From contig QZCP01000165.1 in NCBI GenBank assembly GCA_003956705.1, positions 26,871 to 90,870 on the forward strand: DNA of 64,000 bases, written 5' to 3'. Shown here one piece after another: positions 23,533 to 35,489 of this stretch (the first letter of the stretch is position 1; each line of letters starts with the position of its first letter). Under the pieces are notes generated by a model that was not told the origin of the DNA, ran no database searches, and saw only the letters and a program-made list of their open reading frames with translations. A program made the translations under genes and the position numbers. Source of the stretch: Brevipalpus yothersi. Its lineage: Eukaryota > Arthropoda > Arachnida > Trombidiformes > Tenuipalpidae.

Positions 23533-24798
23533 ATGACATCGCATGAATTCAAGATTCTTCTGCTCATTATTTTTGTGGTCACTTTCTATTCCATTTTCAT
23601 TCTCAATACAAGCAATTATGATACACCAATCAACAAATTTATCGTCTACGAACCTCATCATTTCACCAGAAAAGCATTCCAGTACAATGTATCCTCACAT
23701 AATATGGATGATTTGCGACAATTAATTGATTTGAATGATTTTCAATTTATGTTGAACAATTTTCCATGCCATAAATCTAATCTTCACGATGCTGGTGGTG
23801 TTAGGGGCAGTGTCGGGAATTCGAATGATCAAAATAATTATGAAAAAAATATATTTCTGTTAATTTTTATTCATAGCTCGGTGAGCAATTTTCATAAGCG
23901 TCAAGTTATCCGTGAAACATGGGGCAGTTTGACCAACGTATCTCATTATCAAATTCGCAAAGTATTTCTTGTTGGTCTATCTAATGATCCACAAACACAG
24001 TCCAAATTGATTGTGGAAAATAATGCTCATCACGATATGGTTCAAGGCAATTTTGTCGATTCATATCATAATCTGACCTACAAGCATGTTATGGGACTCA
24101 AGTGGGTCCATTATCACTGTCAAACAGCAAAATTCATCCTCAAAACGGATGATGATATTTTTGTGGACACTTTCCAGATGGTACCATATCTTCGCGGTTA
24201 TATGATCAATTCACAGCCTTCAAAAAATTTTATTTGTTGTCATCTGATTGAAAGACCGGTGGTTAAGCGAATTCCATCCAGCAAATGGTTCGTTTCTTCT
24301 GAGGTGAATTTTTCTTTTATTATGATTCTTTCTAAGATTTTAGTGAGAAAAGAGAAATTCTTCATTCATTATCATGAATTGGGAAGGAAATTTATCAAAT
24401 ATTTATTTATAACTGATATTACACCGCTTTCTCTTTTTGCCATTTTCAAGGACTATCCTGATAAATATTACCCTCCTTATTGTTTCGGCTGGAGTGTAAT
24501 CATGTCACCAGATGTAGTAAATAATCTTTATATTGAGTCAAAAAATGCTACTTATTTCTTTATTTATTTCGATGATGTTTTCGTTACCGGTATTTTGGCT
24601 AAGAAATTAAAAATTCAACACATCGATTTGAAACCCAAAATAGCTTTATACGCCAATGATACTCGTCAATGGCTTATATCTGACTCTCATTCGCTTCCTC
24701 CTCTTCTTGGACATCCTCGAGTAGTGAAAAATTCTTCAACAGTATACAGTCTGTGGATCAAGGCAAAAGCGTGCCATGAAAAGATTGAAATCAACTGA
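23533..24798 (+). CDS. GT31 beta-1,3-galactosyltransferase-like protein (372 aa, 2 exons)
   Basis: Golgi type II membrane glycosyltransferase that transfers galactose or N-acetylhexosamine in beta-1,3 linkage. Start at Met 23533 (MTSHEFK), followed by a signal anchor of about 20 hydrophobic residues; the frame is open to 23443, but that extension (MFIILKC) looks like leader. GT31 motifs in order are FHKRQVIRETWG, KTDDDIFVDTF (metal-binding DxD), KWFVSSE, YYPPYCFGW and FFIYFDDVFVTGI (family EDVYVG). A 147-bp AT-rich intron (24304-24450, GTGAAT...TTTCAAG) is a multiple of three and has no stop, so a naive ORF runs through it. Removing it joins KWFVSSE to DYPDKYYPPYC, as in family members. It is the only plus-strand gene inside the receptor array. 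The acceptor sugar is unknown. Confidence 0.85.
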   Translation: MTSHEFKILLLIIFVVTFYSIFILNTSNYDTPINKFIVYEPHHFTRKAFQYNVSSHNMDDLRQLIDLNDFQFMLNNFPCHKSNLHDAGGVRGSVGNSNDQNNYEKNIFLLIFIHSSVSNFHKRQVIRETWGSLTNVSHYQIRKVFLVGLSNDPQTQSKLIVENNAHHDMVQGNFVDSYHNLTYKHVMGLKWVHYHCQTAKFILKTDDDIFVDTFQMVPYLRGYMINSQPSKNFICCHLIERPVVKRIPSSKWFVSSEVNFSFIMILSKILVRKEKFFIHYHELGRKFIKYLFITDITPLSLFAIFKDYPDKYYPPYCFGWSVIMSPDVVNNLYIESKNATYFFIYFDDVFVTGILAKKLKIQHIDLKPKIALYANDTRQWLISDSHSLPPLLGHPRVVKNSSTVYSLWIKAKACHEKIEIN

Positions 24799-25311
24799 TG
24801 GGTCTTGAGTACATGTGCTATTGGAATCTTTGAGATGATATAAATATTTACTAGTCTTCGCACCTCTAATCTGACCTATCTGTTACTTCCACTTGATGTA
24901 GAGGAGAAAATGTGCATGATAAAATCCGAGGTCAGTTTTCAGCGTTTGAAATAACATTTCAAAAGTATATCTCAGTAAATGAATCGAAAAGTAAATTATA
25001 TGAACATCATGTTTATCAGATTATTCAAGCACATTGTACTTCTCATCAATAATGATTGCTTGATTCAGGTTTGATCGATTCATTATCTCCAAGAAAATCA
25101 GATAATAAGAAATTTTCATCAGTAATAGGTGAGAAAATAATCACATCCGTCTCAGAGTAAAAATAAGCAAAAAAATGTGAAAAATTCGAATCTAAATATT
25201 TTTCTTAATAAATCTCTTGAATCTTTTTCACACTTGAATAGGGGCAGACCAGTTAAAAATAATTTTTCACTGTGTTCCCGCTCTCGAAGTATTGGTCTGC
25301 TTTCCTGAACA
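24799..25311. other. Intergenic between the convergent GT31 gene and receptor 8
   Basis: 3' flanks of the two convergent genes; AT-rich with ATAAA-type sequences. No other feature. Confidence 0.4.
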
Positions 25312-26648
25312 TTATGTACTCCTGAGATTGGCCACGAGAAGGAACATAGTTGACATGAATTCCAAGAGAGTCTTCATAGGAGAGAGAAAACGCAGATAAA
25401 AATTGGAATATAAACAATTCAATGCATACCATAGCCATGGTCCTGGATGAGAGAACCAAAAAATCGAAACAAGTGAACTCAATAGGTTTATCTTCAGATA
25501 GACCGATGATATTAGCCAATTTCATACAACACTCACTACTAGAGTTAAATTGTCTGAGATTATGGTACAGAGTACGGATAATCTTTTTTGCCTAATTAAT
25601 TAGAAGAATGTATCAGAGGATTGTTATTCAAGCGATAAAGACAAGAGTTTACCGATGAGCTGGACAATCTTGCAGCCAAATTGAATGCAACAGTGATCAA
25701 ACTTGTGATCCCAAATACTAAGCTGATTGCAATCAGCTTCACACCAGAAGTTGCACTCGAATAGAGGCCGGTGTAAAGCATTATGATAACCCCAAAGAAC
25801 GACAAACAATAGACCGTCCCAACAATAAATGATAGGGACTCATTCGATTTTTTCGTATCACAATAAATATGTAGATAACTTTCCAATATGGAATGATACT
25901 CTGGCTCTATGAGCATTTTGTTATTCATTTCAATTTCAATTTCGTTGAGCATAGCATTAATTCGCTCCAAGCGGAACTTTGTAATCACACAGTAGCTATT
26001 GAAAAAGAAAACACTAATATGACCTGCTCTGAGAGAAAGGTAACTTCCTATTTGGCATAAAATCCAGATTGGAAATTGAAATATTTTCACTGAAATCATA
26101 CTAGGAATGAATAGAAGAGAGGAAAATAGAGCAAAGAAAGCTACATAGAATATTAACATGGTCACATTGAATATAATATACATCTTATTGATTTTTCCCC
26201 TCAAAAGATTCCAAATTAAAGCATCATGAGTGTAATCTGATGCATTTGGATCATTCAGATGAACACGAATCCAATCAGAATTTGGTTTTTTCCACTCTAT
26301 AATTGACAACCCCCAGAGAATAGCAAGAGTATTGAAACACAGTAAAGTAAAGACTGCATCACCATATAGTCTAGTATTTCCAAATAGAACACCAATATCA
26401 CAAAGTATCAGTCCAATGTATGGATCACTTATAAACATTATCGATATGCACCTCAAAGTGTTGAAAAGTGTTATAAAGTAAGCCACACGATTGACAGTAG
26501 TTTTGGTGGAGCAGCAAAATTCTCTCGCCATAAAATTGCCATTCAAAAAACCAGACAGATACAAGGCAGCTTCATAATTATACTCCAACAGCCTGGATGA
26601 CTGTCGAAGTTTTGCTGTTCCGATGAGCTTTGAAATGAATTCCATCAT
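25312..26648 (-). CDS. Gustatory receptor 8 of the array (405 aa, 3 exons)
   Basis: Minus-strand exons 25653-26648 (332 codons), 25430-25591 (54), 25312-25371 (19 plus TAA); introns 61 and 58 bp. Signature NSDWIRVHLNDP (Pro instead of the usual Gln), exon 2 KPIEFTCFDFL, exon 3 TLLEFMSTMFLLVANL. The start MMEFISKLIG corresponds to the internal Met of receptors 4-6 and supports the shorter start for those. A cytoplasmic loop insertion (EIEIEMNNK) is particular to this copy. Nearest relative is the pseudogene at 13.7-14.2 kb. Confidence 0.87.
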
Positions 26649-27718
26649 TACCGATAACTTTTTCCTCTATTCATGGAGAGCATTGAGATTTAAGATGAAT
26701 TTCCTACTTGGTGATAATTTCCTTTTCATGAAATAAGAATCAGAAATATGTTCGATAGATTTGACTATTACACACACACATCATGAACTGCATGTGGATG
26801 AAAGAGTTTGGATTTGGAATCTTCTTTTTCCAGTTTTCTATCATTTTTTCGATTGATTTCCATTATTCCTGAGTTTTGCGTACCAATATTTGGAATCCGC
26901 ATTAATTGAGCAATGAATTGCGTGATTAATTGGCTTTTCGTTTTCCGTTATGCAACCATTTGACGCATCAATGCTTATCCACAAAGCTTTCCATTCATTT
27001 TGACTAAACTCGATATTGATGATCCTGTGCTAAATAATTTTTCCATAGAGGAACATGACTTATTACCATTTTTTCTCAATTTGGTGCTTTCAGTAAATCT
27101 TTAAACATATTTTTCAGGAGATAGGTATGGCTCTTAGCAACGGAATATTTCTTTGTATACAGCTCACTCCAAGCTTTAAGAAATAACGTTGACCTAATCT
27201 ATTAGCATCCGATGTATTATTCAATTAGAATCTATTATTGACTATTTATCTCCATCGTATCTATTTCAAATTTATTTTCACCTCCTACTTGTTAGTGCTA
27301 GAAAGCGGGTTTTTAGAAGTCCCATCCCCTATCTTTGCTTTGATTCGGATGCGTTTTCCTTGCCTTATATCAGAGAACACAAGTCAAATTGGGTATTTTG
27401 ATACTGAGTCATGAAGATAGAGTGCTGATGAACACTGGCCAGTTAGTTCTTGGTGAATCTTGTATCCTATTCAAGTCATGAAATTCAATATTCGAAATAC
27501 ATGTATATACTACATCTTGCTAACTCTATTTTCGACCTGTAATTTGGATTGTAAAATGTGGAAAAAAATCAAACAGGGAAATGGCTCTTACCTCTGGTGG
27601 ATAGTTTTTTGAGGACAATATATACAAACAGAATTTGATTTTAATTCAAATCAGATAGACATACCACATAGAAATTCCAAATTATATCTGAAAAATGTCT
27701 CAGATTTCTAAAAAAAGT
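26649..27718. other. Intergenic, nothing recognised
   Basis: About 1 kb upstream of receptor 8. A short ACACACACACA run occurs near 26773. No gene-like frame. Confidence 0.4.
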
Positions 27719-29077
27719 TCAGCTGTATCCTTGCATTCTTGGCCTCAGGTTGGCGACTAGTAGCATCATGAATGCTGCTCCTTCAAGGAAACTCTTGGGA
27801 AGAGAAAAGAATCAAATTTATGCATACGTGAATGTATCTGATCTCTACAACACATACCAGTAATAAACTTTTGGACGATAAGGTCAGAAATTCAAAGCGT
27901 TTGAACACAATAGGTCTCTCCACTGATATGCTGAGAATATTGTTCAATTTCAGCAAGAGCTCAATCTCAGAAATTCTTGGTGAGATACGATAGATCTGTT
28001 TGCAGATCTTATTTGCCTAGAATGAACATTCACCATTGATTCATGTCTACCCTGATATGAGTATGATTCACTTACTGATAGAGAAGATAATCTTCCATTC
28101 AAATCAGGTAAGAGAATACCCATTGTTGAAGTACCAACTGCTGAACTTAAAGCGAGTAGTTTAGCACCAAAAGAGGCTTCTGAATAAATGAAAATGAAAA
28201 GTTGCATAATAACCAAAGTGAAGCCAGCACAATAAAGTGATCCGATCATAATTGAGAGTGATTTATTTGCTTCCTCTGAATCCGAATAAATTTCAATATA
28301 TTCTCTCAAAATTGAATCTAAACGAGATGAATTGACTCTTCTGTTTTTTCCTTTAAGTTCTTCCAATTTCAAATTGACTTGATCCAGCCGATATTGAGTG
28401 ACCAAACAGTATGTTATGATCAGAAACAGAGTAATGTTGACCCCTCGAAGCATGTAGTATTTACCACTCCCCGATATAACGAAAGTAAAGATCTGAGAAA
28501 TTTGGATCTCTGGACTATTTGTTCGAAATAACAGTGAAAAAATCACCAAAGTACTCTCTGGAAAGAAAAATCCTATCAAAATTAGGGTGATTGTGACATA
28601 AGTTCTGTTGATTCTTCGCCGTAAAACCATCCAACTGGTAGTATTTTGTGTCCGATTTTCAATATTTTGATCTACAAAATATACATTAATCCAGTTTCGA
28701 TTCGAATTTTTCTTTTTCATATCTGTAAATGCCCATAAAATGCCTAGTGTCATGAAGGAACAGGCAAAAAAAGATCCATCACTCAAAAGTCTATTCGGAC
28801 CTTCACCAAAGAGGAGTCCAAGATCACACAATGAGAGCAATATTGTGGGATCAATTGACATCATCACGATAGCAAATCTAATTGCATCACAGATTGTTAG
28901 AAAATATGCCAGAAAGTTCAAAAGTTTGGATTTGTTTTGAACTCCGTTACGATGGTCAGCGTACATGAATCCACTTTCATGTAGAACTTGTTCGAAATTA
29001 TAGTTCAATAATCTGTTGGTAGAACCAGTCCTCGAAAGTCCAATAAATTGCAGAACTCTTTTGGAAACAGTCATCAT
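27719..29077 (-). CDS. Gustatory receptor 9 of the array (411 aa, 3 exons)
   Basis: Minus-strand exons 28076-29077 (334 codons), 27858-28016 (53), 27719-27793 (24 plus TGA); introns 59 and 64 bp. It is the most divergent member: the signature is NRNWINVYFVDQ, the middle exon is one codon shorter and has RPIVFKRFEFL where others have PIEFTCF (the conserved Cys is lost), and the last exon reads SFLEGAAFMMLLVANLR. A Gly-rich insertion (GEGPNRLL) replaces GNTRLL. No break is seen, so it is probably functional but of a separate subfamily. It forms the right end of the array. Confidence 0.85.
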
Positions 29078-29867
29078 TTCCTAGGCAAATGGGACACAAA
29101 ACTTTTTCTTCAAAAGAACTACATTAGATTTTCTTCAAATAGATCATTTACAACTCACCCTTTTGATAGTTTAAATGTATTGGGTAGGTTTTAGTGATTG
29201 TTTCTCTTCAGTTATCTCGTCTCGCCTCTCTCTTGTTATGGTTCACCTCTATCACGAATAATATAATAATAATAATAATTGTTCCGATACAATGTAATTG
29301 GCAGGTAAAATTCATTTTTATATATAAACTCGAAACTGACTCATAATATTCCTTCTTAGGATCAACAATAAGTAACAAAGACTATACCGAGGATATGCTT
29401 CGATTTTTTTTCCAAAATGATTTCTGCACTTTACAATTGTAATTTGATGAACTGTTATTAAGTAGCGGTGAGAATTGATATAATATAAATTGATGATCGA
29501 TTATCTTTCCAGTATTCGTGCTGTGTAGCCTTATCAGCTACACAGCTGTACTTACTCAGTAGATTGAGTGATCACAAAATTACTGTATCATGATAGTTTG
29601 CTTTTGAGCTCTAGAAATACAGTATATATAGTGATGAACCATTCATTTGGTTGAGCCCTAACTTCTATTACAAAAATTATCTTCATTCCTGACCAATTTA
29701 TTTATGCCAACAAATCGAAGAAATGCAATCAAATCAATGGAGAACATTCTTCATCAAAGGAAATTTTTAATCCATCTTTTTCATTCAACGATCTTTCTTA
29801 AGATCAAAGACAGAGAAGAACAGAACCGAGAAATTAATCGATAGTTTTAAAACAAAATGAATGATCT
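29078..29867. other. Intergenic at the right border of the receptor array
   Basis: AT-rich. Contains an imperfect AAT microsatellite near 29259-29280 and a small inverted repeat at about 29522-29546 (CTGTGTAGC, 7-base loop, GCTACACAG). No gene seen. Confidence 0.45.
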
Positions 29868-30268
29868 TCACTCTGAAAAAACAGCTCTCGCAGCTTCCTG
29901 ATTGATCTCTCTAATATGTTCATCAATTGTGTTAGGGTCTTCAGGCAGAGCTTCAATTCTTTTTTTCAATTCTTCAGACTTTTTAGCAAATCCTTCCCAT
30001 ATTCTGCCCCACTCATCAATCTGAACCCAGAGATGAGCTTTCTTCACAATTGGCTCCTCATCGTCAACATTCATGAAAAAATCTGCTTCATATCGCTTTG
30101 ACGTTTCTTCGAGTACGGTTTTCCAATCAGCTGAGAATTCAATTAATATAAGCAAAAAATGAGTTACTGGATGCAATGCAATTTCATCAAAAATACATTA
30201 CCTGCATGAGCAAAGATGGAGAGGATAACAAGAAGAGCAAAAGAAGATATTAGAACCTTTGAAATCAT
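29868..30268 (-). CDS. Small secreted protein, family member 1 (109 aa, 2 exons)
   Basis: Exons on the minus strand 30202-30268 and 29868-30130, with a phase-1 intron of 71 bp (GTAATG...TTCTCAG). Exon 1 encodes a typical signal peptide, MISKVLISSFALLVILSIFA. The mature part is acidic and probably helical: DWKTVLEETSKRYE, EEPIVKKAHLWVQ, WEGFAKKSEELKKRIEALPED. The intron falls just after the signal peptide in all three intact members, which marks a family. Function unknown. Tetranychid mites have families of small secreted host-responsive salivary proteins, and this could belong to such a group, but I cannot confirm that from sequence alone. Confidence 0.8.
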
Positions 30269-31026
30269 TTTGAACGCAAATTAGCAACTTGATCGGAGAC
30301 AAGCTCAACCAAACTGATCTTACTTCTCAAGATTGTCAACGTTTCATTATTTTTCCAACAGCCTCTGCCGACGTCCCTCATCAATCCAGGAGAAAAGTTT
30401 CCTCAGAGTATGCATAAACAGAGATGTATAATAAAAATGTTTAATCAGAAATGTATTATAAGTATTGCCAACACAAATTACATACAGCAAATATTGTTTG
30501 CCAGCGTTTTGGGCAATATATTCCTTAATTTGAGGAAACATGCATCTTTGTTAATTCCATTCTTCCTTGGGAAAATTTCTATTTTATGGAAAAATAGAAA
30601 ATTCTGAGAATCACATTTTAAATCAATAAACAATATATAATAAATAAATGATGAATAATCTACTCAGGAGCACAGCGCTCAACCTGAACTCTGGTTCACG
30701 CAGCAACAAGAGTGTTCACCACGTCTTATGTGATGATGAAGCGATGATAAATACATGTATTTCTTTTTTCCCACAATATATCTACAGATTTACAAGAATA
30801 TTCTGTCAGACCTATCATTAATTATTATAAATGATATCGCAATAAATAACGGTATAATCTATCAATAAATAAATAATGAATAGTATTTGGCTTATTTTTA
30901 TTCTTCTTTCCATCAGATTGGAGCAATTAATGAAAAATTCATCTCGCTTAAGAGCATCATTGGATTGAAAATCTGAAACGAAATGTTCCTATCAGTTAGT
31001 GATGCAGAGGAATCGATGATCAATTT
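30269..31026. other. Intergenic between secreted-protein genes
   Basis: Contains the upstream region of family member 1 and the 3' flank of member 2. No motif or RNA gene recognised. Confidence 0.4.
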
Positions 31027-31453
31027 CTATATTGACACTTGAGCATCTTTGAACCACATGAAAGCTTCATCATATATATCCAAAATTTTCTTAGCCAAAT
31101 CTTCTCCACTCAAATCTTCAGGGAGATCTTTGATTTTTTGCTTCAATTCTAACGATTTTTCACCAAAACCTTCCCAACTTTCGCCCATTTCATCCATTTT
31201 CAGCCAACTATGAGCCTTCTGTACAATTGGTTCCTCATCCTCGGCATCCCAATATGGCTCCTCATCCATTCGCTTAGCTGTTTCAGCTAACACAGTCTCC
31301 CAGTCATCTGGTCGAAAATTGATGTCATTATTTAGTATCACTACTGATGCAAACGATTGAAATTAGATATAACAAAACATTCTCACCTGCATTAACAGAA
31401 TTGAGGAAAATAGCCGATAAACACAAGAATGCAATCACAACCTTTGAAATCAT
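31027..31453 (-). CDS. Small secreted protein, family member 2 (115 aa, 2 exons)
   Basis: Exons 31387-31453 and 31027-31307 on the minus strand; phase-1 intron of 79 bp (GTGAGA...CGACCAG). Signal peptide MISKVVIAFLCLSAIF followed by LNSVNA. The mature protein has DDWETVLAETAKRM, EEPIVQKAHSWLK and SWEGFGEKSLELKQKIKDLPED, aligning along its length with members 1 and 3; the C-terminus (DIYDEAFMWFKDAQ) is closer to member 3. The open frame extends upstream through the intron (MILNNDINF), which is not coding in this model. Function unknown; extracellular. Confidence 0.8.
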
Positions 31454-32408
31454 TTTTATAAGACCTAATTAAGTGTGAACTCGAACACTGAGCTTTCAAG
31501 ATCTAATGGTCATGCACTTCTCTGGGAGCTCTCGATGCTCTCTCCCAAGATATGTGTAATCGATGTGAGAGCTATTGAATTAATTAAATTATCAATTAAT
31601 TTATTCATTTTGGTTGAAGAAAAAAATGTGAGAAAAGGTATAAAATTGTCAAAATTTTTTTTAGAAGAAAATTCTTTTCAACTTTAATAAAACTCAAGAT
31701 TTCATGAAAATCGGGGATGAAAAAATTTTTGCCAGAATTAAATTGTTTACGATGGAAAAAATTATCTCGATGAGCATCAAACAACCATAATTCTGGTGCA
31801 GACAATCGCACCAGCAACGTCATCTGCACCAGAAAGACCAGAGACACCTAGTTGTTGGTCATCTACTTCAACCAGCTCATTTTATTGTGCTTACGATCAT
31901 GGAAGTTTTGAAGAAGTTTATGTTCATACTCAAAAATTCACGGTCCAAGTTGTGGGAAATATTATCATTAGGATGGTTTGAATAATACCAACGGTTTTCC
32001 GAAATTTGGTGTAAGCTGAAGTTTCTCCTGAAAATAAGTGAATGGACAACTCTGTTCAATTGGCAAGCAGAATTTCGGTTCAAACAGAAACAGCACCAGA
32101 CGAGTACTATGAAGGAAAAACGAAACGTTCATATATTGATGAACTTGTCCTCTGGACTCGACACTTAGGTCAATATTTGGAATCTAACAAAATATTTTCC
32201 ATACTATTTGGGTTGGCTAATTAATATCATTCATGTCTTATCCGAAAAAATTGAGGTCCAAATTCATCTGGTTCTCTACCTACAAGCAAAAAGAAGAGGA
32301 GATCATTTATTACCAAACCGATTGAATCTACAACATGTCAGGGTGATTCAATTCGATTATTCTTCAAAAACCGCTGAGAGGGTAGAATAAGATCTGTTAT
32401 ATTCATCT
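31454..32408. other. Intergenic with two weak coding-like plus-strand frames
   Basis: Frames at 31796-31981 and 32042-32224 contain protein-like composition (for example TAPDEYYEGKTKRSYIDELVLW) but no domain that I know, no shared frame and no splice evidence. They could be remnants of a dead gene. Confidence 0.35.
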
Positions 32409-32813
32409 CTATTCTTGGAAAGATTCGTAGAAATTGTAAGCTTGATCGTAGATGTTCACAATTTCGGTGTAAAAATTATTTGAATTTTCAGGAATAGCTT
32501 TCACTTTCTCCTTCAATTCCTCCGATTTTTCTCTGAAGCCTAGCCAAGCTTGACCCCACTTGTCCAGTTGAAGCCAAGTATGAGCTTTCTGGACAATCGG
32601 TTTCTCCGAATCAACATTCAAGAAAGCATCAGCTTTCATCTTGTTTGCTGTTTCATCCAACGCGATTTGCCAATCATCATCTGATGGAGAGAGTATAAAC
32701 AATCAATGGACTCAATTGACATACAGGTATCGAAAATACACTATACCTCCATTGACTGCGATGAACAAAATCGCAAATAGGCCGAAGGTGAAGAGAGCAA
32801 TTTTCGGTACCAT
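32409..32813 (-). CDS. Small secreted protein, family member 3 (112 aa, 2 exons)
   Basis: Minus-strand exons 32747-32813 and 32409-32680; phase-1 intron of 66 bp (GTATAG...CCATCAG). The signal peptide begins MVPKIALFTFGLFAILFIA. The mature part has DDDWQIALDETANKM, EKPIVQKAHTWLQLDKW and WLGFREKSEELKEKVKAIPE. Gene and flank (to about 33190) are duplicated at 36543-37270, where the copy is dead. Function unknown; extracellular. Confidence 0.8.
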
Positions 32814-33777
32814 TTCGAGATGAAGTTGATAAAGAGTTTGATAAGCATAGAAGGTGATCGAAATGATGCCTGTTTCCACAAGCCTCATCATTTTTCTGAT
32901 GAGCTTTTGCTGCCGTCTTTTATGAAATTATAGAAAAAAATGAAAATCATTTTCCAAGTTGTGATGATTTTTGCCCAATCTATAGGAAATGTTTTTAGGA
33001 GGACCTAAACTCATGATATTCGAAAGAAAGTCATCAAAAAATCATTTACACATTCATTTGTATTTAGAAAATGGAAAAGCTAGTGAATTTGATAGAATCA
33101 ATGAGAAGTTTTGTCAAAAAGCTCACAGTCGTAAGAGAATTGATCTTATTCATTTTGAGAAGATTTCAGAGATTTCAATTATGATATATTAAATCGCGGA
33201 TATTTTACTAAATAAGAGCTGCAAAGACTCTATTGGCATAGAGTGATTTTTATCAATAGCTTTGCTTCTTTCATATAATCTTATGATACAAGCTGATTTC
33301 GTGTTTTTTAAGAGATGAAACAATCAATAAACTCTACGAGGACATGATATAATTATAGAATCTCGACCTCAAGACTGTATTTATCGAATGCTGGTTAATA
33401 ACTGTCTCCGTTTCATCCTGAATGAATTTCATTGCAACTCACCGCTTCAGTCAATTCCTCTAAACACAAAAAATCGAATTGAAAATCAAATGAAATCGAA
33501 TACAGCGTGATAATGTAGGTATTCACAATATGCATATCATTCATGGGAACACAATTTATCAAGTGGACGATAAACACTGGTGTTGAAGAAAACTTTTCTT
33601 TAACTTTACTGATGTCTAATACGAAGCTTCATTGTTCTCTGCTTGTCAAGTTGCCCTTGCCTTCATAACTGTCCAGTTCTCGAGCTACCAGCCATAGAGT
33701 CGAATTTTATGAACACATCTTCTCCAGTAATACATTTTTAGCATGATACAAAATGATAAGAGTACCCTCCATTCATC
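32814..33777. other. Intergenic, two duplicated blocks
   Basis: 32820-33190 is the upstream flank of member 3, repeated at 36950-37275. 33380-33560 is repeated in inverted orientation at about 48835-49000; both encode a short relic (NCLRFILNEFHCN against NSCLHFILNESYCN, then LQSIPLNTKN) of an unidentified gene. Confidence 0.55.
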
Positions 33778-35489
33778 TCAAGGAGAATTAGATTGAGAGC
33801 AATTTCCACTAGTAGGTACCATGGAAAAATCAGTTCCAGTAGTACATGTTGTTATGTTATATCCAGTATTAGGATTTTTTTTCTGACCAAAAAGCTTCTC
33901 ACAAGCATATGGTAAAGTTGCTGATAGGAAAATTAATACTATTGAGATTATACCAATATAGTAGGCATAGTTCATTGGATTGTTCTCGATCAATGGTCCA
34001 GCGATAGCTGAATGGATTGAATCCCCTAATATTCCAATTCCAAAAATTAAAGAGGTTTGTTGGCTTGTGAGTGAAAAGCATCTACTCATTTTGACAAAAG
34101 CTACTGGAAATACAGGACTGAACCCAGCACCGAGCAGTATTGACGTAGCCCATAAACATATCGAGCTTGTAGTTATAAATCCTATCACTACAATTGTACC
34201 AGCTACAGCCATGATGAGGAACATATAGAATACCGAGTTCTCACTCAACAGCATCGTAAGACCAACGAAAATTAGTCTTGTGACTGAGAATGAGGTCCAG
34301 TATGTCGAGGCAATCAAAGCTGCTACTCTTTTCTCTATCTTCAAGGAAGATTTGAGGCCAAATGCTTGAACATAACTGCCTGTAAAAATTTTGATGAATT
34401 CATTATCTCCAAGATTGATAAATGGCCGACTGTACTTACACACTAGGCTATTGATCGCAAGGAAAGCATGAAGTATTGCACTGACCCAGAGAACAGTCAA
34501 ATTTATTTTCCAAATTGGGTGCTGGGGTAGAGGATCTGTTAGATTGGATTTATTCAGACCATCTTCTTGCAATTCAGCATCAGATTTATCAGTTTTTTTC
34601 TTAATTGCCTCAGCAAAAATATTGGGACTCTTGAAATAGTAGTAAAAAAAACAAAATCCTACAACAACAGATGCTCCACCACAAACGAAGAAGGGACATA
34701 TCAGCTGAACATCGTGCTGGCTGTACATCTCTTTGTGGGCATCAGGATTATCCATAGCATGCTCTGGAATCGGAAGTAGAAAATGCCTAACGAAGGCTGG
34801 ACATGAGAGTGCACCAAGTCCAAAAAACATTTGCATCATTTGAATCGCATTCCCCACTTTTTCGGTGTCCCAAATTAAAGTTATGGCGATGTGGCTATCT
34901 ATTACAGTGAGAAAATCAAGAGTTATCTAATTGAAAGATTATCAACGAGAAAGGCCCGTTTTTACACTCACATAAATCATATACTGCATTTCCTATCCCA
35001 GAAAGAAATAGAAGAATGGCCACAATGTTGAAATCATAGATCAGAGGTGTGATGAGAATAGCAATACCAGAGGAGGCAACCCCAATGCCCATGGCAACAT
35101 AAATGTTGACATACTTATTTAAGAGGCCAACTTTCTCGGAGAGATCATATTCGATTGAGAAGTTAATCTCACATTATAACTCACTGCAGAGGTATATTGT
35201 GCAGAAAAATAGCTAGCTCACCTGATAAGGACCCAAAGCAATGTCCAGCCGATGCTGCAGAAACTAAACGTGAGATGGTTGCGAAATCCTGTTGGAGTTG
35301 AATTTGAAGGTCCAAGAGAGTTGAGCCAATGATGATTGATCGACAAGCGAATAGAAAGAATGACAAACAGAACAACATTGTTGCGATTATCTCAGTCCGA
35401 TAATTCAGTAAGCTCCCCATGGAGCCCATTTTCGAGTTTTCTGGATTCCAATCTTGTTGCTGATTTAAAATTCCTGAGAAGTTTATCAA
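33778..35489 (-). CDS. MFS transporter, MFSD4/NaGLT1-like (about 515 aa, 3 exons)
   Basis: Major facilitator superfamily membrane protein resembling the sodium-dependent glucose transporter/MFSD4 group. Minus-strand exons 35222-35489, 34972-35130, 33778-34898; introns 91 bp (GTGAGC...GAGAAAG) and 73 bp (GTGAGT...TAATAG), both phase 1. Exon 1 has MLFCLSFFLFACRSIIIGSTLLDLQ (first helix), exon 2 the GLLNKYVNIY loop and two helices, exon 3 the NAIQMMQMFFGLGALSCP block typical of the group, then a variable loop and about seven further helices. Total helices about 12. Met21 (MGSMGSLL) is an alternative start, and an acceptor-like TTCTCAG just inside the frame means a 5' exon is possible. Substrate is inferred from family only. 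Confidence 0.75.

Noticed and set aside
31796..32224. Two plus-strand frames with protein-like composition
   Set aside because: Different frames, no domain, no splice signals joining them convincingly; kept only as a possible dead gene.
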